A program made the translations under genes and the position numbers. This document shows, piece by piece, positions 47,589-55,647 of a stretch of 64,000 nt of DNA. This DNA comes from an uncultured Nostocoides sp. (GTDB lineage Bacteria; Actinomycetota; Actinomycetes; Actinomycetales; Dermatophilaceae). The notes under the pieces are model-generated. The model was not told the DNA's origin, ran no database searches, and saw only the letters and a list, made by a program, of their open reading frames with translations. Where the stretch lies: assembly GCA_937873315.1 (NCBI GenBank), contig CALMQX010000036.1:1-64000 (forward strand). Direction: 5' to 3'. Positions within the stretch are counted from its first letter, which is position 1. The number at the start of each line of letters is the position of its first letter.

Positions 47589-48486
47589 GGCGCACGAGCC
47601 CCAGTCGCTCCCGGACCTCTGCCGGACCCTGAACGCGGACATTGAGCGCCTCGAGAATGGTCACCGCTCGCTCAGCGAGCTGGCCATTGGTCGCCAACAC
47701 TCCCCGGGACAGGTAGAGATTGTCCTCGAGGCCGACCCGCACATTGCCGCCGTGCAGCACCGCCATCGCGGCATAGGGCAACTGGTACCGGCCGACCGAG
47801 AAGGCCGACCACACCGCACCCTCGGGCACACCGTGGATCATCGCCTGGAAGGAGAGCGGGTCATTGGGGACGCCGTACGGGATCCCCATGCACAGCTGCA
47901 CCAGGAAGGGGTTGGTCAGGATGCCCTCGCGGACGAGTTCCTTGGTGAGGACCAAGTCGCCGGTGTCGAAGCACTCAACCTCGGGGCAGACGCCAAGCGC
48001 GACGATCTGCCGAGCCATCTCGCGGACCATCGAGGGCGTGTTGACCATGATGTAGTCGCCGCCCGCGGCGAAGTTCATGGTGCCCGCGTCCAGGGTGCAG
48101 ATCTCGGGAAGCAACTCGGCGACATGGGCCAGCCGCTCGGTTGCCCCAGCCATATCCGTGCCGCGCTCATCCAAGGGCAGCGGTGACTCGGCGCCGCCGG
48201 TGACGATCTCGCCGCCCATGCCGGTGGTCAGGTTGAGGATGACGTCCACGGAGGAGGCCCGAATGCGCTCCACCACCTCGCGGTAGTAGCCGACCTCGCG
48301 ACTCCCGAGCCCGGTTCGCGGCTCCCGCACATGGATGTGCACCACCGCCGCCCCGGCCTGCGCGGCCTCGATCGCCGAGTCCGCGATCTGCTCGGGCGTG
48401 ATCGGCGCGTGGTGCGTCATCCCGGTCAGATCCCCGGCGCCGGTCAGCGCGCAGGTGATGAAAGCCTCGGTGGCGAATGGCGGCAT
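47581..48486 (-). CDS. Beta-keto acid cleavage enzyme (3-dehydrocarnitine:acetyl-CoA type)
   Basis: A 301-residue BKACE (DUF849) zinc enzyme. Zinc ligands His50 and His52 are in VVHIHVREP, with Glu in RVGLEDNLYL. NLTTGMGG and LDAGTMNFA line the active site. Next to a carnitine dehydrogenase it is most likely the CdhC-type enzyme, which cleaves 3-dehydrocarnitine with acetyl-CoA to acetoacetate and betainyl-CoA. ATG 48486 has AGGAG 7 bases upstream. First gene of the catabolic unit, facing the IclR gene across a palindrome. Confidence 0.9.
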   Translation of the reverse strand: MPPFATEAFITCALTGAGDLTGMTHHAPITPEQIADSAIEAAQAGAAVVHIHVREPRTGLGSREVGYYREVVERIRASSVDVILNLTTGMGGEIVTGGAESPLPLDERGTDMAGATERLAHVAELLPEICTLDAGTMNFAAGGDYIMVNTPSMVREMARQIVALGVCPEVECFDTGDLVLTKELVREGILTNPFLVQLCMGIPYGVPNDPLSFQAMIHGVPEGAVWSAFSVGRYQLPYAAMAVLHGGNVRVGLEDNLYLSRGVLATNGQLAERAVTILEALNVRVQGPAEVRERLGLVRHG

Positions 48487-48502
48487 TCGGCTTCTCCTGT
48501 CA

Positions 48503-48517
48503 TTGCACATTATGCAA
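48503..48517. promoter_or_regulatory. IclR-type operator TTGCA-N5-TGCAA in a divergent promoter
   Basis: Perfect dyad TTGCACATTATGCAA in the 75-bp gap between the BKACE and IclR genes. On the plus strand its left part is a -35 element (TTGCAC, 48503-48508) with -10 TACTAT at 48525-48530 (16-bp spacer) for iclR. On the minus strand its centre supplies CATAAT, a -10 for the catabolic genes. Binding here would control both directions. Confidence 0.7.
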
Positions 48518-48561
48518 AGGCTGCTACTATCGTGCAGTCACTCAGCCTAAGGAGCCTGCTG

Positions 48562-49335
48562 GTGCCGGTCAAGAGTCAGCTCGTCCAGTCCGTCGAGCGC
48601 GCCATCGCGCTGCTCGAGGCGGTCGCCGATGGCGCTCCCCAGGGCGAGACCCTGGCTGACCTCGCGGCCACCTGCGGCCTGAATCGGGCCACCTCATGGC
48701 GGCTGCTGTCCACCCTGGAAGCGCACGGGCTGGTCCACGCCAGCGGGGAGATTCACCGTTATCAACTCGGGATGGCGATCGCGCGGTTGGCCTCATCGGG
48801 GTCGATGCTCGGGGTGCATCGCACCGCGGAGGCCGTGCTGCGACGGCTCAGCGATGACAGCGGGGAGACCGCGAACCTCGCCGTCTCGCGGCCGGCTGGA
48901 CTCACCTATGTCGCCGAAGCCGCGCCGCCCCGGGTGCTGGCCGCGAGTTGGCTCGGTCGAACCAGTCCCTTGCATGCGACCTCGGCCGGCAAGGTCTTCC
49001 TCGCCTGGCTGAACCCGGCCGAGCGCGATGACGTCTTGGTCGATCCGCTGCCCTCGTTCACCCAGAGCACGATCGTCAGCCGGGAGGCCTTGGCCACCGA
49101 GTTGGCGATGGTGCGGGAGCAGGGCTATGCCGTCTCGCGAGGAGAGCTCGAGCCCACCCTCTACGGGGTCTCTGCCCCGGTTCTGGATGCCCGAGGGCAC
49201 GCCTTCGCGGTGGTTTCGGTGTGGGGGCCGCGCTCTCGGCTGCCGCTCGAACGCTTCGCCGAGCTGGGCGCCCTGGTGATCGAGGCGGCCGCGGAGATCG
49301 GCGGCGGCGTGCCATGGGCAGGGAGGCGGGCATGA
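48562..49335 (+). CDS. IclR-family transcriptional regulator
   Basis: A 257-residue regulator. The N-terminal winged helix (LVQSVERAIALLEAVADG, TLADLAATCGLNRATSWRLLSTLEAHGLV) is followed by the IclR effector domain (LHATSAGKVFLAWL, GYAVSRGELEPTLYGVSAPV). The GTG start at 48562 is set by TAAGGAG seven bases upstream; longer in-frame starts lack an RBS and run into the divergent gene. It sits in the middle of the carnitine/betaine genes and is coupled to the thioesterase gene by ATGA, so it is the prime candidate regulator of the pathway. Confidence 0.92.
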   Translation: MPVKSQLVQSVERAIALLEAVADGAPQGETLADLAATCGLNRATSWRLLSTLEAHGLVHASGEIHRYQLGMAIARLASSGSMLGVHRTAEAVLRRLSDDSGETANLAVSRPAGLTYVAEAAPPRVLAASWLGRTSPLHATSAGKVFLAWLNPAERDDVLVDPLPSFTQSTIVSREALATELAMVREQGYAVSRGELEPTLYGVSAPVLDARGHAFAVVSVWGPRSRLPLERFAELGALVIEAAAEIGGGVPWAGRRA

Positions 49336-49775
49336 CATACACGGCCTATGCGGTGTCCGTGGAGGCAGCGTGGGTGGACTTCAACGGGCACATGACCGAC
49401 TCGGCGTATGCCGTGGCCTGCTCGGCGGCCAACGAGGCGTTCCTGGAGCATCTGGGGATGTCTGCGGCGTATCGCGCCAGCAGAGGGCTTGCCCTGTACA
49501 CGGTTGAAGCGACGTTGCGTTGGCTGCGCGAATGCCACCTGGGGGACCAGCTGCGAGCGCGATCGAGGGTGCTCTCCTATGACACCAAGCGCCTGCGAAT
49601 CCAGACCACCCTGATCGCGGCGGCCAGTGACGAATCGGTCTTTGCCGGGGAGTACACCTATCTCCACGTGGGTCCGGACGGGGTGGCGGCCATCCCCGAG
49701 GATCGCCGGCTCGTGCTTGCGGCTGCCGCCGACGCCGCCGAAGCCGACGCGACTGCCGCCGACGAATCGCCCTAA
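49332..49775 (+). CDS. Stand-alone hot-dog thioesterase (candidate betainyl-CoA thioesterase)
   Basis: A 147-residue 4-hydroxybenzoyl-CoA-thioesterase-type protein. Its start, AAWVDFNGHMTDSAY, aligns with the thioesterase domain of the carnitine dehydrogenase fusion (AWVDYNDHMSESCY), so the locus has two related thioesterase units. A candidate catalytic Asp lies in the WVDFNGH motif. The C-terminus is an Ala/Asp-rich tail. ATGA overlap with iclR; its stop overlaps the convergent flavoprotein gene. Confidence 0.85.
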   Translation: MTYTAYAVSVEAAWVDFNGHMTDSAYAVACSAANEAFLEHLGMSAAYRASRGLALYTVEATLRWLRECHLGDQLRARSRVLSYDTKRLRIQTTLIAAASDESVFAGEYTYLHVGPDGVAAIPEDRRLVLAAAADAAEADATAADESP

Positions 49776-51814
49776 CGCTCGCGCGTCCAGGCCGCGGGGG
49801 CCATCGGCTCCGGCTGGTCGATCTCGCGGGCCAATCGGTGCCCATCAAAAACCGCCTCAGACGGCAACCGCGGCGCCAGCGCGTCGCCGATGAGATGCAC
49901 GGCAGTGATCCCGGCATCCGCCAGGTCCTGTGGCCGAGCCATGAGCTCGTCGTAGAGGCTCCGCTCGCTGCGCTGCTGAGTGACCAGCACAACTCCGGTG
50001 AGACGGTCCAGGGTCCACGAGTCCCCTACACCCGTGGATCCCTGGACCGCGTTAGTGGCGACCTCAAGCAGGACGACATCCGTATGCATGGATATCCCGA
50101 GGTCGTGCAGATGTTGGCGAAGGAATGCACCTTCGAGCGTGCCATCGCTGACCGGTGACACCACCGGGTGCGGCGTGACCAGGCTGACCGTGAATCCTTC
50201 CGAGCGCAGCAGCTCAGCCATCCCCGGCCCGACGACATAGCCCTCTGCGTCGTAGACGACGACATGCCCAGCGGCAGGTCGGGCTCCGGCCATCACCGCC
50301 TCAGGCGTCAGCGCGAACTCGGCACCATGGATCTGGGGCCACGGAACCGGTTGCACCCCACCGGCTTCCCAACTCGACCCGGCGGCGACGACGACCACCT
50401 GCGCGCCATAGTCGAGGACGTCATCGACGCTCAGCCGTCGGCCGGTCACCACCGACACGGCCTTCAACCGGCTCAGCGCAACCAGTCGGTGATCGATGAC
50501 CCGACCCCAGTCGCCCAGCCCGGGAAGCGTGCGCATCCAGCTCAGCCGCCCGCCCAACGAGGCGGACGCCTCGACCAGATGGACACCCTCGAAACCCCTC
50601 CGTGCGAGGGTGATCGCACACTCCATCCCGGCGGCACCGGCACCGACGACGAGGACCGTCGTCGATGGATCGGCGGCCGGTGGTACCTGCTCGGGGTGCC
50701 AACCCCGGCGGAACTCCTCCCCCGCCGTCGGGTTCTGGAAGCAGCCGATCTGTCGGAGCTTCTCCTCCCGCAGAATGCAGATATTCGAGCCTGTGCACTC
50801 CCGGATCTCGTCCTGACGGCCCTCACGAATCTTGGTCGGCAGGAAGGGGTCAGCGATCGCCGGCCGGGCCGCGCCGATGATGTCCAGGGTGCCGCTGCGG
50901 ATCGCGGCCGCCATGACATCGGGACTGGTGAACCGGCCCACGCCCACGATGGGTTTCGCTGTGGCCGAGCGGATCTCGCGAACGACGGGGAGTTGGTGCC
51001 CCTCGGGGAAGTATCGCGAAGTGCCAGAGTCCTCGGGCCAGTCCCCGACATTGACATCCCACAGGTCAACCAAGGGGTCCAGCAGCTCGATGACCTGCGC
51101 CATCTCCTGCGTATCGATCCCGGGAAGGCCCCGACCGGGCCCAATGGCCGTCCGGACCGCGATCGCCACATCGTCACCGACGGCGTGACGCACGGCCTCC
51201 AGGGTCTCGCGTTGGAAGCGGGCGCGATTGGCCAAGGAACCGCCATACCCATCGGTGCGCTCGTTGGTCACGGGAGAGAGCATCTGAGTCATCAGGTACC
51301 CATGGGCGCCATAGACATAGACGACGTCGAAGCCGACATCCCGGGCGCGCACCGCCGCGGTGACGAAGTCTGCGGTGATCCGGGCGAAGTCGCGCTGGTC
51401 CAGATCGCGAGCCATGCTCCCGCCGTGAATCATCCCCCGACGCTGGTTGGGGGCCACCGCGGGCAGTCGCGACTCGCCATTGATGGAGGACGAGCCACCG
51501 TGGTACAGCTCGATCCCGGCCAGGGCGCCGTGCTGGTGGACTGCCTGCGCGATCATGCCCAGCCGGGTCATGTCCTGCTCGCTCCAGCAGTCGCTGGCGA
51601 CAAAGGGAGACTCGTCCGAGTCCGGCGACACCGGCGCGTAGTCCGTACAGACCGCACCCCAGCCGCCCTCGGCCTTGATCGCCCGGAATGCCGCGTGCGC
51701 CCGTGGTCTGGCGGCACCGAATGCGGACGCATGAGGCACTTGGTAGAACCGGTTCGGCAGGACCTTGGGCCCGAGCCTCACCGGTTCGAACAAGGCGGCG
51801 TAACGCGCGTCCAT
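49772..51814 (-). CDS. Trimethylamine/dimethylglycine dehydrogenase-like flavoprotein
   Basis: A 680-residue old-yellow-enzyme fusion: FMN barrel (1 to about 330; YGAHGYLMTQMLSP), iron-sulfur segment, and an ADP/FAD-like domain (VLVVGAGAAGMECA at 388-401). In trimethylamine dehydrogenase the cluster has four Cys; here three remain (Cys340, Cys346, Cys358) and Ser343 replaces the second. The covalent-FMN Cys is Ala29 (VPHASAFG). Beside betaine genes, oxidative demethylation of dimethylglycine (DgcA-like) is the likely role. Start MDARYAAL chosen; upstream starts fall in the operator. Confidence 0.82.
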   Translation of the reverse strand: MDARYAALFEPVRLGPKVLPNRFYQVPHASAFGAARPRAHAAFRAIKAEGGWGAVCTDYAPVSPDSDESPFVASDCWSEQDMTRLGMIAQAVHQHGALAGIELYHGGSSSINGESRLPAVAPNQRRGMIHGGSMARDLDQRDFARITADFVTAAVRARDVGFDVVYVYGAHGYLMTQMLSPVTNERTDGYGGSLANRARFQRETLEAVRHAVGDDVAIAVRTAIGPGRGLPGIDTQEMAQVIELLDPLVDLWDVNVGDWPEDSGTSRYFPEGHQLPVVREIRSATAKPIVGVGRFTSPDVMAAAIRSGTLDIIGAARPAIADPFLPTKIREGRQDEIRECTGSNICILREEKLRQIGCFQNPTAGEEFRRGWHPEQVPPAADPSTTVLVVGAGAAGMECAITLARRGFEGVHLVEASASLGGRLSWMRTLPGLGDWGRVIDHRLVALSRLKAVSVVTGRRLSVDDVLDYGAQVVVVAAGSSWEAGGVQPVPWPQIHGAEFALTPEAVMAGARPAAGHVVVYDAEGYVVGPGMAELLRSEGFTVSLVTPHPVVSPVSDGTLEGAFLRQHLHDLGISMHTDVVLLEVATNAVQGSTGVGDSWTLDRLTGVVLVTQQRSERSLYDELMARPQDLADAGITAVHLIGDALAPRLPSEAVFDGHRLAREIDQPEPMAPAAWTRER

Positions 51815-51845
51815 CGTCCTTGCCGAGCCTTTCCATTCCAGTTTA

Positions 51846-51861
51846 TGGTATGACCATACCA
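51846..51861. promoter_or_regulatory. GntR/FadR-type palindrome TGGTATGACCATACCA
   Basis: Perfect 7+7 dyad with a 2-bp centre between the divergent flavoprotein and Rieske genes, 31 bases from one start and 54 from the other. TGGT/ACCA half-sites are typical of FCD-type GntR regulators. No GntR gene is in the window, so the regulator is elsewhere or belongs to another family. Confidence 0.7.
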
Positions 51862-51915
51862 ACGCTCGACCGGGTCAGCCAACCGGCTTTCACCCGGTCG
51901 CCGAGGAGTCACGCT

Positions 51916-53037
51916 ATGGCCGCGCATTCGGTAGTGCCCACGCTTCCGGGGACCGACTACACGTCCCCCGAGGTCTACGAGCTCGAGCGGGAACGGATCT
52001 TCTGCCAGGGCTGGCTCTATGCCGGCCGCGCGGATCGACTGCCCGCTCCCGGATCCTGGCGGACGGTGGATCTGGTCGGCGAGAGCATCCTGCTCGTGCA
52101 CGGGCGCGACGGCGAGATTCGTGGTTTCTACAACGTGTGCCGCCATCGTGGCGCTCGGCTGTGTGAGGAGGCCGAGGGCCGCGAGCGGCGGTTCCTGCGT
52201 TGCGGCTATCACGCCTGGGGGTACGACTTCGATGGCGCCCTGGCCGTGACCCCCAATGTCGACGCCGAGGAGGTGGATCGGGCCAGCATGGGGCTGTGGC
52301 CAGTTCACGTGGAGATCTGGGCGGGCGGAGTGTTCGTCAGCCTGTCCCGGCAGAGCCCAGCCCCCTTGCGCGACTACCTCGCGCGCTCCTATGACGATCC
52401 GTTGGCCTTCGAGCGCTTCGGCCTGGGGGACCTGCAGTTGGGGCCGATCACCGTCTGTGAGGTCGCGGCCAACTGGAAAGTGGTGGTCGAGAACTATCAA
52501 GAGTGCCTGCACTGTCCGACGGTGCACCCCGAGCTGATCGAGATCATCCCGACCTTCCGCCGGGGGATGGTCTACGACCCCGGAGATGGCGCGAGCGAGG
52601 GCGTCGCGCTGGCCGAGGGCCTGGTCAGTTTGGGCGGGGACCCCCGCTCGCGCCTGCCCTACCTGCCGGGCATGCAGGACCGGGATCTCGGCAAGTACTT
52701 CGGGGCCACGGTCTTCCCCACGATGTTCCTCGACATCGGCGGGACCGAGGCCATCGCGACCGGCATCTACCCGCAAGGGCCGAGCTCGTGCACGGTGGTC
52801 ACGGAGTACCTCTTCCACCGCGATGTCGACCTCAGTTCCGACCAGGTGCAGGCGGTGGTCGACTTCAATGAACTCGTAGTGGCGCAGGACAACGCGGTCT
52901 GCGAGCGGGTCCAGCGAGGCATCAGCTCCCGCGCGTTCACCACCGGGGTCTTGACCGAGAAGGACGAGTACGTCCGCAAGTTCATCGATCTGTATCGCGC
53001 CGAACTCGGGACCGCAGAATCCGGCGACCGTCGCTAG
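51916..53037 (+). CDS. Rieske oxygenase alpha subunit, GbcA-like (glycine betaine monooxygenase candidate)
   Basis: A 373-residue ring-hydroxylating-type oxygenase. Rieske cluster: Cys75-x-His77 (VCRHRGA) and Cys96-x2-His99 (CGYHAWGY). Mononuclear iron: His199, His204 (ECLHCPTVHPE) and Asp325. The position before the first His is Glu196, as in quaternary-amine oxygenases such as GbcA and CntA, where aromatic dioxygenases use Asp. Predicted to demethylate glycine betaine to dimethylglycine with formaldehyde release. The needed reductase (GbcB) is not encoded nearby. ATG 51916 after GAGGAG. Confidence 0.88.
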   Translation: MAAHSVVPTLPGTDYTSPEVYELERERIFCQGWLYAGRADRLPAPGSWRTVDLVGESILLVHGRDGEIRGFYNVCRHRGARLCEEAEGRERRFLRCGYHAWGYDFDGALAVTPNVDAEEVDRASMGLWPVHVEIWAGGVFVSLSRQSPAPLRDYLARSYDDPLAFERFGLGDLQLGPITVCEVAANWKVVVENYQECLHCPTVHPELIEIIPTFRRGMVYDPGDGASEGVALAEGLVSLGGDPRSRLPYLPGMQDRDLGKYFGATVFPTMFLDIGGTEAIATGIYPQGPSSCTVVTEYLFHRDVDLSSDQVQAVVDFNELVVAQDNAVCERVQRGISSRAFTTGVLTEKDEYVRKFIDLYRAELGTAESGDRR

Positions 53038-53038
53038 C

Positions 53039-53704
53039 TCAGGCCGGAGTCTCGACCAGGGCAAGCGCCGGGCAGTCCAACTGCGTGGCGAGCCAGGCCC
53101 GAGTGAGCGAGGCGGCGTGAGCCCAGGTCATCGACGGCAACCCGAGGGCGATCTGAATGCCGAGGCCGTCGCCAAGCGCCACGGCACCTTCGGCGGCCGA
53201 GCGGACATCCACATCGGCATCGATCACGCCGGAGCGGACGCACGCAAGGATCGCCTCCTGCGCGAGGTCGCGCCACCCGGCATACACCCCCACCGACTCG
53301 GCGCGCAGTTCGGCATCCCGCACGGCGGCGCGCCAGTACTCGGTCCAGACCATCCATTCGGCTCGCGAGGCCGACTCATCGTCGCTATCCGCCACGAGAT
53401 GCGTCGCCACCCAGGCCAGCCGGGTCAGCGGATCATCGATCGCAGCGGCGGCCTCCTGAGCCTCCTTGAGCTGGCGAGCCGTCCGGCTCTGCAAGGCGGC
53501 AAAGATCAGGTCATCCCGATTGCCGAAGAGGTACTGCAATGTGCTGATCGAGGTCCCGGCCCGGTCAGCCACATCAGCAAGCCGAGTGCTCTCATAACCC
53601 CGTTCGGCGATCACTGCGCAGGCCGCATCGAGGATGTCCCCATGGTCCTTCGAGGCGCGGCGACGACGCCTGCGCGGCCCGGGACTTGAGGGGGCTGAGG
53701 TCAT
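53039..53704 (-). CDS. TetR-family regulator, BetI-like C-terminus
   Basis: A 221-residue TetR protein with an Arg-rich N-terminal arm, HTH (GDILDAACAVIAERGYESTRLADVADRAG, LQYLFGNRDDLIFAAL) and a C-terminal domain containing EGAVALGDGLGIQIALGL, reminiscent of BetI-type C-termini. Tail-to-tail with the Rieske gene (1-bp gap) and divergent from the dipeptide-type importer. It probably responds to a metabolite of the same pathway; this is inferred from position. Confidence 0.88.
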   Translation of the reverse strand: MTSAPSSPGPRRRRRRASKDHGDILDAACAVIAERGYESTRLADVADRAGTSISTLQYLFGNRDDLIFAALQSRTARQLKEAQEAAAAIDDPLTRLAWVATHLVADSDDESASRAEWMVWTEYWRAAVRDAELRAESVGVYAGWRDLAQEAILACVRSGVIDADVDVRSAAEGAVALGDGLGIQIALGLPSMTWAHAASLTRAWLATQLDCPALALVETPA

Positions 53705-53711
53705 GCCGATT

Positions 53712-53745
53712 ACCGTACCGGCTGCCAGTTCCTCAGTGGTACGGT
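53712..53745. promoter_or_regulatory. Inverted ACCGTACC/GGTACGGT boxes
   Basis: 8-bp arms at 53712-53719 and 53738-53745 with an 18-bp spacer in the gap between the TetR and importer genes. They are candidate binding sites of the adjacent TetR protein, one box close to each start. Confidence 0.5.
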
Positions 53746-53788
53746 CATGCCAGTTGCACGTATGGCGGCCAGCACAGCGGGGAGCCCA

Positions 53789-54796
53789 GTGAGCACGACG
53801 ATGACGTCGACACCGACTCGCGCCCGACCACGCACGGTGGGGCGTGCGCGAGCAGTGCTCAGGCGTCTCGGATCGCTGGTCCTGACCCTGTGGGTGGCCT
53901 CCTTTGTCGTTTTCGCCTCGCTCTCGCTGGTGCCGGGCGATCCGACGGCCTGGCTACTGCGGGGGCACAACCCCAGCCCACAGGCGCGAGCCGCCATCCG
54001 CGAGCAGTACCACCTGGATGAGCCCTTCCTGGTGCGCTACGGCCACTGGCTGGGTGGCGTCCTGCACGGCGACTTCGGCCGCTCTCTTCGGGACCGCGCG
54101 CCGGTGAGCCACCTGCTCGCCACCCAACTCCCCACCACCCTGACCCTGGTCGCGCTCTCGGGCCTGCTGATCACCATTGTCGGGATGACCGTGGGCGCCT
54201 ATGCCGCGCTGCGCCACGGTCGGGTATCCGAGCGGGTCGTCCTGCTTCTGGTCACCATCGGCTTCGCGACCCCATCCTTCGTGGCGGCCATCGTGCTCAA
54301 ATGGATCTTCGCCCTCAAGCTCGGCATCTTTCCCACCTTCGGCTTGGGAGACGGCGGATGGGGAGATCGGCTCCAGCACTTGGCGCTGCCCACGGTGGCC
54401 CTCTCCGTCACCTATCTCGCCCTGGTCACGCGGATCACCCGCAGCGCCATGCTCGAGCAGCTCTCGCGTGACCACGTGGAGGTGGCCATCGCTCGGGGCC
54501 TACCCCGACGGCAGGTCATCTGGCGGCACGTCTTCCGCAATGCGCTGGGACCGATCCTCACCGTCTCGGGACCCAATATCGCGGCCCTCCTGGTCAGCAG
54601 CATGATCGTCGAATACGCCTTTGGCCTTCCCGGGATCGGTCAACTGCTGGTCAGCGCCGCCGATACCAACGACTTCCCGGTCGTCCAAGCCATCGTTCTG
54701 GTGCTTGTGGCGGCATTCGTCATCGCCAACACGCTGGTCGACCTGGTCTACCCACTCCTGGATCCGACCATCACCAGCCCGCAGGCGGCTCGATGA
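53789..54796 (+). CDS. Dipeptide/nickel-type ABC permease (DppB-like)
   Basis: A 335-residue permease with six membrane helices. Seen: the first helix (LGSLVLTLWVASFVVFASLSLVPGDP), GDFGRSLRDRAPV, and the ATPase-contact motif VEVAIARGLPRRQVIWRHVFRNAL. The GTG at 53789 follows GGGGAG; ATGs at 53747, 53762 and 53801 are alternatives. First gene of a permease-permease-ATPase-ATPase series with four-base overlaps throughout. Substrate could be a peptide or a quaternary amine. Confidence 0.9.
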   Translation: MSTTMTSTPTRARPRTVGRARAVLRRLGSLVLTLWVASFVVFASLSLVPGDPTAWLLRGHNPSPQARAAIREQYHLDEPFLVRYGHWLGGVLHGDFGRSLRDRAPVSHLLATQLPTTLTLVALSGLLITIVGMTVGAYAALRHGRVSERVVLLLVTIGFATPSFVAAIVLKWIFALKLGIFPTFGLGDGGWGDRLQHLALPTVALSVTYLALVTRITRSAMLEQLSRDHVEVAIARGLPRRQVIWRHVFRNALGPILTVSGPNIAALLVSSMIVEYAFGLPGIGQLLVSAADTNDFPVVQAIVLVLVAAFVIANTLVDLVYPLLDPTITSPQAAR

Positions 54797-55647
54797 GCGC
54801 CCTGGCCGAGCCGGCACTGAAACGACTCCGGCAGCGCACCCGGGGGATCAGCGCGCTCTCAATCGTCTCGGCGGCCATCCTGGTGATCTTCGTGGTCTTG
54901 GCGTTGGCCTCCTCGTGGATCGTGCCCTATGACCCGACCGCGGGCGATTTCACCGCCATCCTCCAGGACCCCAGCGCCGAGCACTGGCTGGGCACTGATC
55001 AGCAGGGCAAGGACGTCCTGTCCATGCTGATCGGTGGTGCGTGGACCAGTCTGTTGGGGCCTTTGGGCGTGGTGGTCGTCTCGACCGTGCTCGGCTTCGT
55101 GGTCGGGATGGTCGCGGGCTGGCGGGGCGGCTGGGTGGACAGCGTGCTCTCACGGGGCATGGACATCCTCTTCGCCTTCCCGGCCCTGCTGCTGGCCATC
55201 CTCGCGGTCAGCCTGTTCGGCAAAGGACTCACCGCAGCCACGGTGGCGATGTCGATCGCCTACCTGCCCTACACCGCCCGGCTCGTGCGCGGTGTCGTGC
55301 TCCAGGAACGCGCTCGGCCCTATGTGCTCGCATACAAGGGGCTCGGCCTCTCGGACACGTTCATCGCCGTGCGGCGCGTGCTGCCCAATATCGCTCCCCT
55401 GGTGTTGGCGCAGAGTGCCATCAACTTTGGCTATGCGCTACTCGACCTGGCCGCGATCTCCTTCCTGGGCCTCGGGGTGCAGCCACCCGAGCCGGACTGG
55501 GGGGCCATGATCAATGGCGGCCAATCGGCCCTGCTCGCCGGCGCTCCGTATGCCGCTCTGGCGCCGGCCGTCGCCATCGTCATCGTGGTGATCGCCTTCA
55601 ACGAGGTCGGCGAGGAACTGGCCGACCGCATCCAGGGGATCTCATGA
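54793..55647 (+). CDS. Dipeptide/nickel-type ABC permease (DppC-like)
   Basis: A 284-residue partner permease. Typical features: LASSWIVPYDPTAGDF, HWLGTDQQGKDVLSMLIGGAWTSLLGPLGV, and the coupling helix YVLAYKGLGLSDTFIAVRRVLPNI, ending with GLGVQPPEPDWGAMINGG. Forms a heterodimeric channel with the DppB-like protein. ATGA overlaps both sides. Confidence 0.93.
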   Translation: MSALAEPALKRLRQRTRGISALSIVSAAILVIFVVLALASSWIVPYDPTAGDFTAILQDPSAEHWLGTDQQGKDVLSMLIGGAWTSLLGPLGVVVVSTVLGFVVGMVAGWRGGWVDSVLSRGMDILFAFPALLLAILAVSLFGKGLTAATVAMSIAYLPYTARLVRGVVLQERARPYVLAYKGLGLSDTFIAVRRVLPNIAPLVLAQSAINFGYALLDLAAISFLGLGVQPPEPDWGAMINGGQSALLAGAPYAALAPAVAIVIVVIAFNEVGEELADRIQGIS

